Source of the DNA: Mycogone perniciosa
Lineage: Eukaryota > Ascomycota > Sordariomycetes > Hypocreales > Hypocreaceae
Length of the DNA: 64,000 nucleotides
NCBI GenBank assembly: GCA_025331125.1
Contig: JAOALB010000134.1
Span: 87,885-151,884 of the forward strand
Reading direction: 5' to 3'
Positions 63,926 through 64,000 of the stretch are shown here, in pieces (position 1 is the stretch's first letter; every line of letters starts with the position of its first letter). A program made the translations under genes and the position numbers. Under the pieces are notes generated by a model that was not told the origin of the DNA, did not search any database, and worked only from the letters and a program-made list of their open reading frames with translations.

Positions 63926-64000
63926 TGTGACGATCCGGGTTGATTCTCAAGGGATAAACCGAGGTTCGTGGGTTTATGTTGACAGAGAGGTCAGGGATGA
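63926..64000 (-). repeat. Start of an unmutated Gypsy LTR, cut by the window end
   Basis: TGTGACGATCCGGG begins abruptly inside the Gypsy-4 5' LTR, and the 75 visible bases show almost no RIP (AGAGAGGTCAGGGATGA). It is therefore a younger insertion, oriented like a minus-strand element. Confidence 0.7.

Noticed and set aside
1..64000. CRISPR arrays, bacterial operons, rRNA or intact tRNA genes
   Set aside because: None seen; repeats and genes are of fungal type.

Overview
The window looks like a subtelomeric or otherwise repeat-rich, AT-rich compartment of a filamentous ascomycete (Pezizomycotina, possibly Eurotiales) genome. Two kinds of DNA alternate. Most of it is extremely AT-rich LTR-retrotransposon sequence in which C has become T on both strands, so that coding frames are full of TAA/TAG stops. 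This is the signature of repeat-induced point mutation (RIP). Balanced-composition host DNA survives only at about 26.7-27.7 kb and 48.15-56.46 kb. A fungal cytochrome P450 with a 61-bp intron, a fungal multi-pass membrane protein and chromodomain Gypsy elements support the fungal assignment.

Layout, left to right. 1-6,551: minus-strand Gypsy element (Gypsy-0) carrying a 415-bp miniature LTR element (TRIM-A copy 1). 6,552-13,764: RIP-degraded AT-rich DNA of unresolved origin, with a low-complexity tract and a solo LTR. 13,765 to about 26,510: minus-strand Gypsy (Gypsy-B), itself a landing pad for TRIM-B (15,845-16,308), a complete plus-strand Gypsy-1 (16,339-24,005) and TRIM-A copy 2 (24,403-24,816). 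26,691-27,674: host DNA with a broken dihydroorotate-dehydrogenase-like fragment. 27,675-48,147: one Copia element flanked by the duplication GTATG, split by Gypsy-2 (28,091-35,814, plus) and Gypsy-3 (38,894-46,844, minus); Gypsy-3 holds a solo LTR. 48,153-56,457: host island with a broken small gene, a DUF7703-type membrane protein gene and an intact P450. 56,458-64,000: an LTR fragment, minus-strand Gypsy-4, and the start of a fresh, unmutated LTR cut off by the window end.

The most interesting signal is in the small retroelements. Exact LTR pairs, 5-bp target duplications, polypurine tracts and primer sites identify two families of terminal-repeat retrotransposons in miniature (TRIMs). TRIM-A has the same primer-binding site as the Copia element, complementary to the initiator tRNA-Met anticodon arm (half-tRNA priming). 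TRIM-B and the Gypsy elements have no tRNA site. The bases directly after their 5' LTR are complementary to a motif inside their own LTR downstream of a TATA box, which is the geometry of Tf1/Sushi-type self-priming. So each miniature family appears to use the priming system of one autonomous family present here. A coiled-coil-like reading frame antisense to the Gypsy 3' region recurs in several Gypsy subfamilies.

Host genes are few: only the P450 and the membrane protein look intact. No biosynthetic cluster is visible around the P450.
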